A DNA stretch of 64,000 nucleotides. Source: Spizellomyces punctatus DAOM BR117 (lineage: Eukaryota > Chytridiomycota > Chytridiomycetes > Spizellomycetales > Spizellomycetaceae). The DNA is taken from positions 1,483,219 through 1,547,218 of the forward strand of contig NW_015971539.1 of the NCBI RefSeq assembly GCF_000182565.1. Direction: 5' to 3'. Under the pieces are notes generated by a model. That model was not told the DNA's origin. It worked only from the letters and a program-made list of their open reading frames with translations, and ran no database searches. A program made the position numbers and the translations under genes. Shown here piece by piece: positions 47,714-58,466 of the stretch. The number at the start of each line of letters is the position of its first letter. Position 1 is the stretch's first letter.

Positions 47714-49711
47714 CTAAACTGCTCCACTGGTTCTGACTTTATTCAACCCAACATAATCACCCTTGATACCTCCTCTTTCAAGCATTTGCGCAAAAGTTGA
47801 GCGAACCCACTGGCGAGTGGTCACTTTCCAACTCAACCTCCACAAACTCCTCACCCATCCGTTTTCGGTTCTTCCCCACCCTCCTTCGGCTCTTGCGTCC
47901 GTCATGACACGCGAACAGGGGCCGATACGGAGGTTATCAAATTCGCGAGCGAGATTGCCGAGTGCCGTTTCGGTGGAGGTGTGATCGTTGCTTAGGTGCT
48001 TTGCGATAAGTTTAGCCAAAAGAGCTGCGTCTGTAATGGCAAGACCTCCACCGACGGAACCATTGGCGTTGGTGGCGACGGGGTGAGCAGCGTCACCAAT
48101 GAGGATAACGCGTCCGGGATGAAAGTTGGGTGAGGTGGTGCTTTCCGGGTACTCTTGTGCCAAGTCCAGAATATCTTGTGCGTAGATAGAACCTGCGTCG
48201 GAATGCGCAATCAGAGATAGAACAGTGGTAGGAAGTGAAGGGTGACGGGAAACAAGGGACAGAGCGAGTCCTTGGGCTCGAATGTGAGAGAGGCGGGTGA
48301 CTGGGTCATTCGGGGAGGGTGGGGCGAGTTTGGAAGCCAAGAGCTCTTCACGCTGGAGACGGAGTTGGCGCTCAAACGCCGTTTCCATCCTCTTGCGGGT
48401 GCGGGGGGTTGTGGGAGGGGAGGTGGGTGCAGAGGTAGGCGGGGTGTCCAGCGACGTGGCCTGGAGGCTGGTTGTGATCGAGTCGACGGCGGTCTTATCG
48501 CTCGAGACGCTAGGCACGGGGGAAGCGCTCCGGGAAGAATGGCCACTGGAAGGGCCGCTTGAGGGCACATCTGTGGAGATTTGCTCCAGTCGAAATGGGT
48601 CTGTACCAGACGAAGACGCCTGCCCCATTTGTCTCCGCTCTTGTTCTTCCGCAGCAAATTGGGTAGTGTGAAAGTGAGGCTCAGGCTGCGCAACAACAAG
48701 ATTCCAGCCCAACATGCCGTTCCCGAGATTGTTCACCCCAAAAGCGACGCCGCGCCCAACAATCCCTACCGCGTTTCCATCTGGGCAAAATGCTGTCAAT
48801 TCACTCATCTTGGATTGTGGGAGAGGGTTCCCGTCCGCGTATTCTGTGGGCATGTCCAAGGGAGGATGGGAAAGATTGGCGATACCGTAAACAACGGCCG
48901 CACCAGCATGCTGGGCAGGGTACCGATTAGAACCGAGAAGCTCTCTCACTTTAGAATGAAGACCATCTGCACCAATGAGCATAAATCCTTGTTCCACCAC
49001 GCCGTTTGTAAATTTCACCGTGACCTTTCCGGTTGATGCAGAGATGAGAAACGAGTCCAGTTCGTATCCAAGATGGAGATCGGGGACGAGGTCCGCGTAG
49101 CCTTCATCATGGAACCATGTGTTTCCCCACGCCAGATCGGCGTCAATGCCTTCTGGTATGCCTTCAGGTGTGCTACCTTGAGAATTGTTGGCGGCGGTTG
49201 GCACAAAAGAGCCATCGAGTAAGTCGTCTCGGATATCCGACAGGGCCAACAAAAGGGTGCGGATCACATCAACCTTGCGAATACCAATCATGGCTGGGAT
49301 ACCACCGGCCGTGTTGCCAGCTTCTGGGTCCTGTATCTGCTCCTTTTCTGGCAGGCCAGTGAGAGGATCGATGGGGGGATAGTGGACCAACAGCTCATTA
49401 GTATCTGCGTCTACTGCCTTTAAGTTATCAATGGGCATGGAAATCCGTGAGAGGCGCTTTCCGAGCCCAAGTTCCAGAAGCACATCAATGGCCCAGCGCC
49501 AGAGAATCCAGTGTGAGGACGTATTTTCGCCCGGGTAAGGTGAATTGGATGCTTCGTAAATGATTGGCCGCAAACTGAGACCTGTGAGCGCGGCCACTCG
49601 CCTGATGGCAAGTGCGGCCGTGAGACCAGCAATGCCTCCTCCCATGATGAGGACCTTGTTCTCCTCCCCCTTTAGAGGGTGAAGCGATACGTCCGTTTGC
49701 TCTCCCATCAT
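47714..49711 (-). CDS. Intronless FAD-dependent monooxygenase (FAD_binding_3 type)
   Basis: One uninterrupted frame of 665 residues from the ATG at 49711; the frame stays open to an ATG at 49804, which has a poor context and adds a leader without dinucleotide-fold features. Group A flavin monooxygenases hydroxylate aromatic or polyketide-like substrates with NAD(P)H. The FAD Rossmann motif is VLIMGGGIAGLTAALAI near the start, the DG motif is MLIGADGLHSKVRELLG, and the GD motif is GRVILIGDAAHPV near residue 560. Between DG and GD lies an insert of about 100 Ser/Thr/Pro-rich residues (PSSGPSSGHSSRS, PPTSAPTSPPTTP). The C-terminal region (ENGWVRSLWRLSWK) is basic/aromatic. Substrate unknown. Lack of introns contrasts with its neighbours. 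Confidence 0.85.
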   Translation of the reverse strand: MMGEQTDVSLHPLKGEENKVLIMGGGIAGLTAALAIRRVAALTGLSLRPIIYEASNSPYPGENTSSHWILWRWAIDVLLELGLGKRLSRISMPIDNLKAVDADTNELLVHYPPIDPLTGLPEKEQIQDPEAGNTAGGIPAMIGIRKVDVIRTLLLALSDIRDDLLDGSFVPTAANNSQGSTPEGIPEGIDADLAWGNTWFHDEGYADLVPDLHLGYELDSFLISASTGKVTVKFTNGVVEQGFMLIGADGLHSKVRELLGSNRYPAQHAGAAVVYGIANLSHPPLDMPTEYADGNPLPQSKMSELTAFCPDGNAVGIVGRGVAFGVNNLGNGMLGWNLVVAQPEPHFHTTQFAAEEQERRQMGQASSSGTDPFRLEQISTDVPSSGPSSGHSSRSASPVPSVSSDKTAVDSITTSLQATSLDTPPTSAPTSPPTTPRTRKRMETAFERQLRLQREELLASKLAPPSPNDPVTRLSHIRAQGLALSLVSRHPSLPTTVLSLIAHSDAGSIYAQDILDLAQEYPESTTSPNFHPGRVILIGDAAHPVATNANGSVGGGLAITDAALLAKLIAKHLSNDHTSTETALGNLAREFDNLRIGPCSRVMTDARAEGGWGRTENGWVRSLWRLSWKVTTRQWVRSTFAQMLERGGIKGDYVGLNKVRTSGAV

Positions 49712-51638
49712 TCTTTCCGCCGTCGTCGTTGTGCCCAAATGGAAAAAGATAAGTTGCGAAAAGGAGCCCCAAAAACGCTGAGCGGAGATCTTGCCGCATA
49801 TCATGTGCTATCACGTGGGTGTGGCGCATGAAAGCTGAGTTTTCGTAAAGTCGACTGCAGCACCCACTGCAAAGGAAATACCAATATCCAATACAAACAT
49901 ATACAGAAGAGCATATGAAATATATCCAGGTATGAACCCGGCGATGGGGATGGACGCTGTTGGTTTTCATTCGTCGTTGTTGTCGCCTGTGTGAGCTGAT
50001 GACTGGTCTGCTCACTATGGCCAGTTGAAAGTCTGCACTGTTACTTGGATTGGCATGTGCAGCAGAATCTAGGTGGTAAAATCAGTGCCAGGTTGATGTG
50101 ACTCTTGTTAAGCTTCATTTTCCTGTGAATAAAAATTACCAATTCGTGCCACGCTGTAAAGTTATGGGTTTGCAGATCAAAGACTTGGTCGTGAGAGGTT
50201 TATCCTTGCCACGCATCCACCTATTCTGGATTCCACTCGTCATGATAAGGAAGATAGACCATAGTGGCAACTAAGGAAGCAAATGGCCTTTAAAAAAGCA
50301 AGTGGACGATATGAAAGGTATCGGTTTTGGTTCAGGATGCAATGCGACAGGGATTGAAGATATGGATAGGACATTGAAATACATACAATAGAGAATCGTG
50401 TTTCTTCTACTTTATTAGTATAGCAATGCGACGTTTTATATACAATGGCCTTTGATGCATCTGCAGGACAAACTCAGTAGCTACAAAGGACCATCATATA
50501 CCTCATCGTGGGCGGCTGTCCGACTGTACATGTCGTGATATGGAAGCACACATTGCCACTAATCTTCATGTTCATCGCTTGGCTCCAGAAGGCAGGTGCT
50601 TTACTACCAGCCAAGCCAAGTTAATCTTGAGTCTTCAGGCGACATTGCATCCTTGATGGTGCTCCCAAATTCGAGCATGGTTACTATTTACTGTATAAAG
50701 CAAAATCGTTCCGAAGCCAGCTATGGATGTGTATGTGCTTGGAATGAAGGATACCTGTTTCTGCTCGGTGATCTGATCTTGTGAGTGCCGTAGCTCACGA
50801 GGAATCCAGAGTGCGTCTTTCAGGTTCTGTCCAATGTAATCGTTGCAATGGTCTCTGCAACCCCAGCCATCGTGACCGGCTGTTTGTAAATCAGCAACGG
50901 AAACGTGAGGCTCGTTTGTACGTTGATCAACTCATTCGCCAATATAGATTCAAATGTTATCGACAGTGAGATTCATCTTTTTCAGCAACCGGGCAGTAGC
51001 AATCTTCACCACGACCCACAATCTTTGCGAAGCCAATGGAAACTGCCCACCAGCGCAACGCTGTTGCGCACTCTGGCATCAACAGACAGCAGCAAGTAGT
51101 GGAAAAGCAAGATTAGCCCTCTTGCTAAGTGTAATATTGCGCATTGATCACTCTGCAGGTAATCCCGATTATACAGCGGGAACGCAGGGAGCCATCATAG
51201 ATCCATGCCTTTAGTACTGCTATGCCAAATCTTTGACTACCAGAACATACAACTTGGGGGGTACAGTAGCAGAGGATATTGGAGTGCGCCTACCAGCTCG
51301 CTGAGGGAGAATTTCTTGGTTGTCACCACCATGGAGGACACTAAGATACCCCCAATACTCAACTTGTAGCCCCAGAAGCGGCTCAGAACTGTTTCTCCAC
51401 CATGGCAGTCATCCATTATGTAACGCATCGTCCCAACATGAAAAGCCACGTCAAGCCTCTCGATCGGGGCTTACGCACGCGCCAGCTGTCAAAGTCAGAC
51501 GGTCGCAAGCTTCAAAGGACGCCCCCCACGCGGTTTCCTCCTTTCTTTTCTTCACCATTTACCGGCCTGCTCTTCGAGGCACCACTGCTCCTTCTCTTCT
51601 CGTTACCGCACCAATTTGCCGTCTCCGCAACAACCAAG
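49712..51638. other. Gene-poor stretch
   Basis: About 1.9 kb with only short ORFs. The part near 51530-51560 is a CT-rich tract just before the orphan ORF start and could be its promoter. No repeats, tRNA or family resemblance were found elsewhere. Confidence 0.45.
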
Positions 51639-52406
51639 ATGGCCCCCACAATGCAGCAGCCCTCTCGTCACGACGACGGCTACCCTTGGATGTATTCGAG
51701 CAACAGCTTTGCAGGTCCGGGATCAATCGACCGGCTCGGCCTCCAGATGGCCTCCTGGGTCTATGGGTGGATCCAAGCGCTTCAGAGAGACCCAAACACA
51801 CCGCTGGGAACTCCAGGTTACCAGTACTGGCTGTGCGATACGACCACGAGACCATACGCGGTGGGCCAGCCCCTCGCAGCGCACATTGCGGAACCCTACA
51901 ATAGAGCCACCGATGGCGGAGAAGCGGCGGCGGGGATAGTTGCCGATGCAAAAAAAGCTGGAAACAGGGGACGTGACGTCCCCTGCGCGGCCTGGCTCAA
52001 CGCCGGCTTCCCGCAATATGCCGACGGAGCACCCAATACGGCTTCCTTCATCCCATGGCCGTGTCGTGCAGCCCACCACTTTGCGTCCATCGCCATCGAA
52101 TCCACTCGAGACTTGCTGCTTGCCCAAGCGGACGTGCCCGATTGTTGCGTGAAACCCCTCAACCCCTCATATTTCGAGTACGCCTACTACAGTTTCCGTG
52201 CGTCATGGCTGAAAAGGGCCGCGGAATCCTTTACCGCCCTTTACGTAACCAGAATGTCCGATGCGGTGAACCCAGGAACGTTAGCGCCGGACGCTTCAGA
52301 CCAAATCTGGTTCTGCACCAACGTTGGCGGCAGAGCCTACGTCATTTGGGTCGTCGACGACTACGGCCACGAAGCTCTCCCCACCGATCGCCTTCAGCTG
52401 TGGTAG
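51639..52406 (+). CDS. Intronless GC-rich orphan ORF
   Basis: A 255-residue frame from an ATG in a favourable context (CAAGATGGCC), preceded by a CT-rich tract at 51530-51560 typical of fungal core promoters. The frame is open further upstream to 51402, but that part is basic and repetitive in character. I do not recognise the protein. It is rich in Ala, Trp and Tyr (WMYSSNSFAGPGSIDRLGLQ, MASWVYGWIQALQRD, PYFEYAYYSF-like aromatic clusters, IWVVDDYGHEALP) and has eight or so cysteines in its middle. No signal peptide or membrane helix is seen from this start. Its GC content is visibly higher than the flanking 2 kb on each side, so a recent insertion or transfer is possible. Confidence 0.5.
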   Translation: MAPTMQQPSRHDDGYPWMYSSNSFAGPGSIDRLGLQMASWVYGWIQALQRDPNTPLGTPGYQYWLCDTTTRPYAVGQPLAAHIAEPYNRATDGGEAAAGIVADAKKAGNRGRDVPCAAWLNAGFPQYADGAPNTASFIPWPCRAAHHFASIAIESTRDLLLAQADVPDCCVKPLNPSYFEYAYYSFRASWLKRAAESFTALYVTRMSDAVNPGTLAPDASDQIWFCTNVGGRAYVIWVVDDYGHEALPTDRLQLW

Positions 52407-55086
52407 AGCAACGCTTCAGGCACGTTTTCTTCCAAAGGGAGATGTAGCGACGGAGAGGACCATAAAAGTCGCTTGAGGCTTTAGGCAACCAAGAGCACCT
52501 GATCGCGCTTCTAAGCAGTTGGGCAAAGTTATCGGGCGTCATTGAGGGGATACCGTGCCATAATTCCGTAACGGTGGTTTCATTAAAGGGATATGAACAT
52601 CTGTTTAATTAGGAAAGAGATCTATCAGATACCGCTGGATACATTTAGCGAACCACATCAGGCATTCATAGCATAATTCTTTAGGTAGAAGAGCGTATAA
52701 AAGAAACACATTGATGGAGAAAGTCTCGGCAGGAAAATATAACCGCAAGCAACATCGCAAGCCAAGGCTAGCGCTCACAAACTCGAACTTTTGGTTAACA
52801 GGAACCCGGCTGCACGCTAATAAAACCTGCAAAGGACCTACCTTGAATCCGTTACATGGTGGGAATCGGGCAGAGAAAGAGGGGCTTCCTCCATATCTGG
52901 ATTACCTGATTGAATAGTGGACGTTGAGTATATTTATGCAAACCCGGAAGAACGATGTGGAGAATTAAGCTCTGAAAAGGTGGACACCAGCGAACTCATG
53001 CGAAACTTTTGAGGGCAACATACATGCGATCATACATGCGATACTTGGGACGAAACTTTACATGGTATCGCTGATAGTCTTGCTGACGGAAGCTTTTCAA
53101 AATGAAGATTCCTGGAGGTATCAAAGGGAAACTTCTACCCAGCATTATCACATCTTCAAGCGCATAACCCTTTGTTTTCAGGGCCACTTACAGAAAGATA
53201 TGTGCACTCTTCCCCTGAGATATACTTTATGACATTTCTCCGCAGATGCACATCTTTACATTGTTTGTTGATATGGCTCATTCATTCCAGCTTGAACAGG
53301 GTCTTTTATGCTGTCCGCCATTTTCAAAGGAAACTTTCTCTGGTAGAGGCTCTCACAAAGAAGGTCCCTAACTTGCCCATTGATTACGGTCACATCTGCA
53401 ACCCAGTGCGAGCCTGAATAAGGTGTAAAGGCGCAAGACGGAGAAAGAAAAGAGAATAGTACCACTTGCTTGGTTCTTTTGGCACTTGCCCATGAAGTTA
53501 CTTCTGAAATGAATAGCATTCATATATTTAACGCATCAAAGATTGCTTTTGAATTCAGAGAGTTTGCATAGTAGCGATATTTGTCGTGACAATGGTCGTT
53601 AAACTCGATACATCGGCACTTGCTTGAGGATGTTTTGGCTCCCGCAGACAAGCACCTTGGCAAGGTCTACCAACCAACCGGCATTTACGAGATCTGCGTT
53701 TCGGGATCGCACGCCAGCATTCTCAATGTTGCGGATTGCACTCGTCGCCCTTCTCTCGAAAGCTTTACCGGGAAAGTCTCCGTTTACCTCATGGCCGGCG
53801 TAATAGCCTCGTCCCAAAGGACAATGAGTTTTGCTGAAAGCGTCTGGATGCAGACAGATGTGCCCGGGTTGACAATCGTTTATCTCTTTATGCCAATCCG
53901 AATTGTACTCGTTTAGTGAGGTGCCCTCCCTTCTTACAATAGAAAGCGTTTCCCAGCCCGTGAACTCAGGTTCCATACTCATTAGAGTATTAAGCGTAGC
54001 AGGATGATCCTAAATCAGCTGCTGCTGGAACATCGGACAGCTGGTGATCTGTTGCCGGTGCGTTTCCTTGGTCTTGTATGAAAGGTATGAAATTCTGGAT
54101 ACTGGGGGTGGTACCATTCTCGACCTGTATCTCTATCTGGTATATGCTCATCCCGCGCGGTCCTCTTTGCAAGCCGCAGACTACTGGAGGAACCGAGCTC
54201 AGTAAAAATGGTAGAAGTATAATCGCAAACTAGTTTCTACAGATATATTACAGTTAGGTCCAGCTGAGCGATTGGTCTTGACACTGTTTGGGCAGGTACA
54301 TATCGTTGCTCACCGACAGTCAATTTGGTAATATTGCCAGGGCCCAATACCCAATAAGGGCAAGCAAGATCTGCATTATCCGAAGCTTTGCATGTTGGTT
54401 GCACATACTGTCGTTTATAGAAACCTTTTCAGAAAGATGTATCAAGAGCAGCCAAACAGTAGTTAATGGGTAACTTCTGCTGCGAATCTGATTAAATCTG
54501 TGTGCAATAGCAGTATTCCTCCCTTGGGTTCCGTGACATGTTCAACGAGAACAACAGGACCGACAAGCTGTCATACAGCTATACAGATTCACTTTACTTG
54601 TAACCATATGGCAAGTTACCTGACTCGATGGATTAAAAACTGCTACGAAAAAAGTCAAAAACTTGAGCCTCCTGGATGGGTGGTTTTTACACTGCACACC
54701 CTCAGCTTTAGCGAGCATCGATGGGCTACAACCAATGTCATTCACCCTAATCCCTGCGTCCCTGCGATAACACTGCAGAATTCCACCGCCTTAATGCAGC
54801 CCGATCAAGGGACCATCAGGTACGATGGCATGCATAAAAGCTTATTTTCCCTGAACATGAATGTTGCTTCCCAACCCTTCTCCATCATCACATGGCACGT
54901 CTGAAGACCTCCGCAATGCTGACTAATATTACATAAGCAAAGGCACAGCCATGCACTCAGCCCAAACGAATTTTGCAACTCAGCCGCTTTGGTTTTTATC
55001 CTACGGGTTGAAGGTGTGTGTGAGATTTTCCCCATTTTTTTAAAACGGCTTGGGGGAATCAACGCAAACGGAACTTGCATCTCGAC
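52407..55086. other. Gene-poor stretch
   Basis: About 2.7 kb between the orphan ORF and the b561 fusion. Apart from the weak minus-strand candidate at 53599-54172 and a 134-codon plus ORF without motifs (54500-54904), nothing coding is supported. No terminal inverted repeats or transposase remnants were recognised. Confidence 0.45.
53599..54172 (-). CDS. Doubtful gene: two adjoining open frames out of phase
   Basis: On the minus strand a 60-codon frame (54172-53990) ends in TAA and is followed at once, in another phase, by a 127-codon frame (53982-53599). Joined, they would give roughly 187 residues, including GHICLHPDAFSKTHCPLGRG and WLVDLAKVLVCGSQN. There is no recognisable domain. Either this is a small gene with an intron or frameshift near 53980-54000, a decayed gene, or chance. 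Confidence 0.2.
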
Positions 55087-58000
55087 ATGACAGCGACAAT
55101 GGCAATGCCGACGATGCGCTGGTGTTTCTGGCTCCTGAGTGCGTGCTTGCTATGGACGGTGCGAGCAGACATTGAGGTCCCCCTCGGTATCCCAAACCCA
55201 ACCTCGCTCCAAAACCACAAGACCTTTTACGAGGGCTCTGGTTACAAGCACGCCTTTCACTGGAGCATTGAAAATGCAGGAACTCCCAACCAGACGCTGC
55301 ATGGGATTCTCGAACTGAATGGGAACAATATGAAATGGGCTTGGATAGGGTTGGGTTGGGGACGCACTATGCTCGACGCTCAGTTTATCGTATGTCACCA
55401 ACTCGCGGGTCAGAGCATTGAAATGCATGAACACGAGTCGACCGGCGCTTACAAACCCCCGGTAAGATTCCACACCAAACGGTGGCCAACATTAGCTAGT
55501 GACGAGTTGTGCTCTCCATATAATGTATTGCAACTGAGCAAGAAAAAGAAAGGCAAACTATGGCATGCAAAAAGAGACATGCCATTGGTGAAGGGTGGGA
55601 CACCCCATCGGGCGACCGTGGAAAGTTGCAGCTTTATTCAATTCCGCATATGACTTTTGGTTGCAGTTGAAGAATGCTAGAGCCCATGATGTTCACAATT
55701 GAATGCTGGCTGTCGCCTCATTTTCTCACAACATCTCGACATGGTGACCGATTCTATGATAATCCGGTTCAATTTTGGCGGCGATCTCATGTCTCTTCTC
55801 CTATTTCGATCTAGCAGTATCACTACTACGGTGCGCAAGTCACCATTCCTATCCGTGGTGCCTTCAACAACAACACATTGCTATGCGAATTTAACCGAAA
55901 GACCGACCCAAACGACGGCATTCATATCAACCTGAACCTGAACAGTTTCACCGATGTCATCTGGGCATTCAATCCAAATTCCGCCAAAAACTATGAAGAA
56001 AAATGGTTCTCGTACCATGAAAAGGACCATCGTGGGGCGGCTCAGGCGGATTTGGTCGGTGGAAGCATTGTTTCCATCCCTGCAAAATCCATTGAACGCA
56101 AACAACTTCACGGATTCGGCATGATGGCCGTCTGGTTGGGGCTCTTTCCCTTTTCGGTTTACTATGCTCGTTACTTGCGCTCCACGGTCGGATGGCTTTT
56201 TGTCCATCTCACCCTCCAAGTCCTCGGCATCATAGGCATCATTGCCTTCTTTGTCATCATTCTGACCGAATACATCGCTCTGAGCCGGCCGCACGCCATC
56301 CTTGGATTGATCCTGATCAGCTTTATTGCCGTCCAGCTCGTGCTCGGCATATGCAATATTTTAGGTCTGTCCAACGAAAGCTTGTCACGAGTTCGCAAAT
56401 GGGTCCGCCGGTCGCATAATCTCCTTGGTGCTGCTCTCATCCTCACCGCCGTCGCGCAGGTCGCTCTCGGCTTGGAGACCTTGTTCCCCTGGGTGGAGCC
56501 CCGCGGAAAAGGCGCATGGGCAGTCTTCTTTGCTCTCGTGGCGTTTTGGGTAACTGCTTTCATAGGCACCGAAGCCTTTTTCTGGATCAGTGTCCGTCGC
56601 ACAGATATCGGAATGCCGCAAAAACAAATGGTGCAGAAATCAGACAAACCCTTTGCGACCAAGGTGGAGCGCGGAGGAACTTCTGTGACCCTTACTGAAA
56701 CGACGGTTCCGTTGGATCACACCCAAATTCGCCCGGATATGCCTAGGTTTACGTGGGCGACTTTGAACCAGGCTGTCATGAATGGCGAGCTCTTGGTCGT
56801 CGCCAATGGACGCTATGTCTACTCTATTGCACAGTGGATGACAAGTCACCCTGGTGGTCAGCTCATTCTTCATGCTGTGAACGGAACAGACATTACCAAT
56901 GACTACGTAAGTACCCGATCTATGCACCGTCTGCACTGGTATTGTTAACTCACATCCTTCCAGTTCCACGAAGCTGGCTTCGATGCTGAAGAATTTGTGC
57001 CCAAACCTGAGGCACCTGCCCAACGTGCTGAACGCACTCAGGCGACTCTTCACCGCCAAGCTGCCTCTATTGCCAGCAGCGAAGTTACCGCCGGTTACAG
57101 ACAATCCAGTATTGTCCAGGAAATGAAACTATCTCCCCTGATGGCGGAGCGAGACTGGCGATTGGTCGTCCGCTCCCGTCGGACCCATGTACATACGCGT
57201 CTCGCGATTCAAAAACTGAGCAAAATGCTTGTAGGAGAGCTTGTCCCGGACCTGGACCAACCTTACGCGAACATTGACGCAGATGCCGCCAGTACGGGCC
57301 GCACGTTTGATCCAAACGAGTATCGTCGGTACGCTCTCGTCGAAAACAGTCCTATTACCCAAGGTGCCTCCATTTACAAGTTCCGATTCTGTCTGTTGTA
57401 CCCGTACGACGTCCGCGACGGCGAGCCACTTGGCTTCTTACCCGGACAAGCCATTGAAATCCAAGCCCGCATCAACGGCCGACTGATCACGCGCTTCTAT
57501 TCTCCGCAGACAGACGGCAATCTCTCTGTATTTGAAATTGATGTCAAGATTTACCCTCACGGCACGATGACGCAGTATCTCGTTAAACAGAAACCTGGAG
57601 ACCGCCAGTTCAAGATCCGTGGTCCGTTTGGGACACCCCTCGTGAACCCGGAGCGACCCCTCCATCTTGGATCATCGGACTGGGTACCCCGTCGCTTGAT
57701 CTTCATTGCGGGTGGAACGGGCATCACACCATTTTTACAATTGATAAAGTACCTCCTCCTCCCTGTTTTGGAACCCCTCCGCGTCACTACCGACTATGCA
57801 GCGACACTCGAGGATGAACTGACTCTTACCAGAGGTGACAGAGTCCTTGTCAAACATCACTACTTTGATGGATGGGCAATTGGCGTCAACGTCCGCACCG
57901 GCATGGAAGGCGCCTTCCCGCTCACTGTCACTTCTCCCCGCTGCTCATCCCACGTTTCCATCACGTTGATTCACGGTGTGCAAACAGCGTCAGAAACGAT

Positions 58001-58319
58001 CCTTGGAAACGAGTTCATCGAGGGTGCCTTGTTGGCTTATGCGGATTGCATCCAGGTCCATCGTTTCATTGCCGATGGAACTCTACCTGCCGATGGAGCC
58101 GCCACGGGTATCATCTATCCAGCACGATTGGGTGCACCAGACTTGGAAAGCATTTTGAGACAACGGTGGCCTCTGGATGATGAGCAAGAAGAGGTGGAGA
58201 GGAAACGGATGTTTGTGTGTGGACCCACTGGATTTGATTCGTGGGTAGTCGACGTCGTCTCGGAAATCGGTGTGGATACGCGCTGCCTGACTGTATTGCC
58301 CAGTGATCGGGTCATTTAG
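55087..58319 (+). CDS. DOMON - cytochrome b561 - cytochrome b5 - FAD - SH3 - NAD reductase fusion
   Basis: Exons 55087-55461, 55818-56906, 56964-58319; 939 residues. A signal peptide (CFWLLSACLLWTVRA) leads into a DOMON domain (about 30-200; MKWAWIGLGWGRTMLDAQFI, VIWAFNPN). Five membrane helices follow (about 225-243, 250-276, 283-305, 325-348, 357-381) with histidines at 223, 255, 284 and 325 placed as b561 haem ligands. A cytochrome b5 domain has HPGG (469-472) and FHEAGFDAEE. The reductase has RFYSP (665-669) and GTMTQYL for FAD, AGGTGITP (737-744) and MFVCGPTGFD (905-914) for NAD(P)H. Between the two NAD motifs sits an SH3 domain (about 761-811): EDELTLTRGDRVLV, FDGWAIGV, MEGAFPLTV. It should move electrons from cytosolic NAD(P)H outward. 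The first intron, 356 bases, could hide a further exon. Confidence 0.88.
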
Positions 58320-58466
58320 AAAATTCGTCGTATTTTCTTTTTTTATTTGTTTGAATCTTGTTGTTTGGACAGTTCATGTACTGGATATTTCTATTTTCGT
58401 AAAAACTCTGCTGCAATTTTATAGTATATATATTATACAAAAACGTTTTCCCCAGCTGGGTATAAA

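Noticed and set aside
54500..54904. Plus-strand ORF of 134 codons
   Set aside because: No signal peptide, motif or promoter feature; length within chance for the gap.
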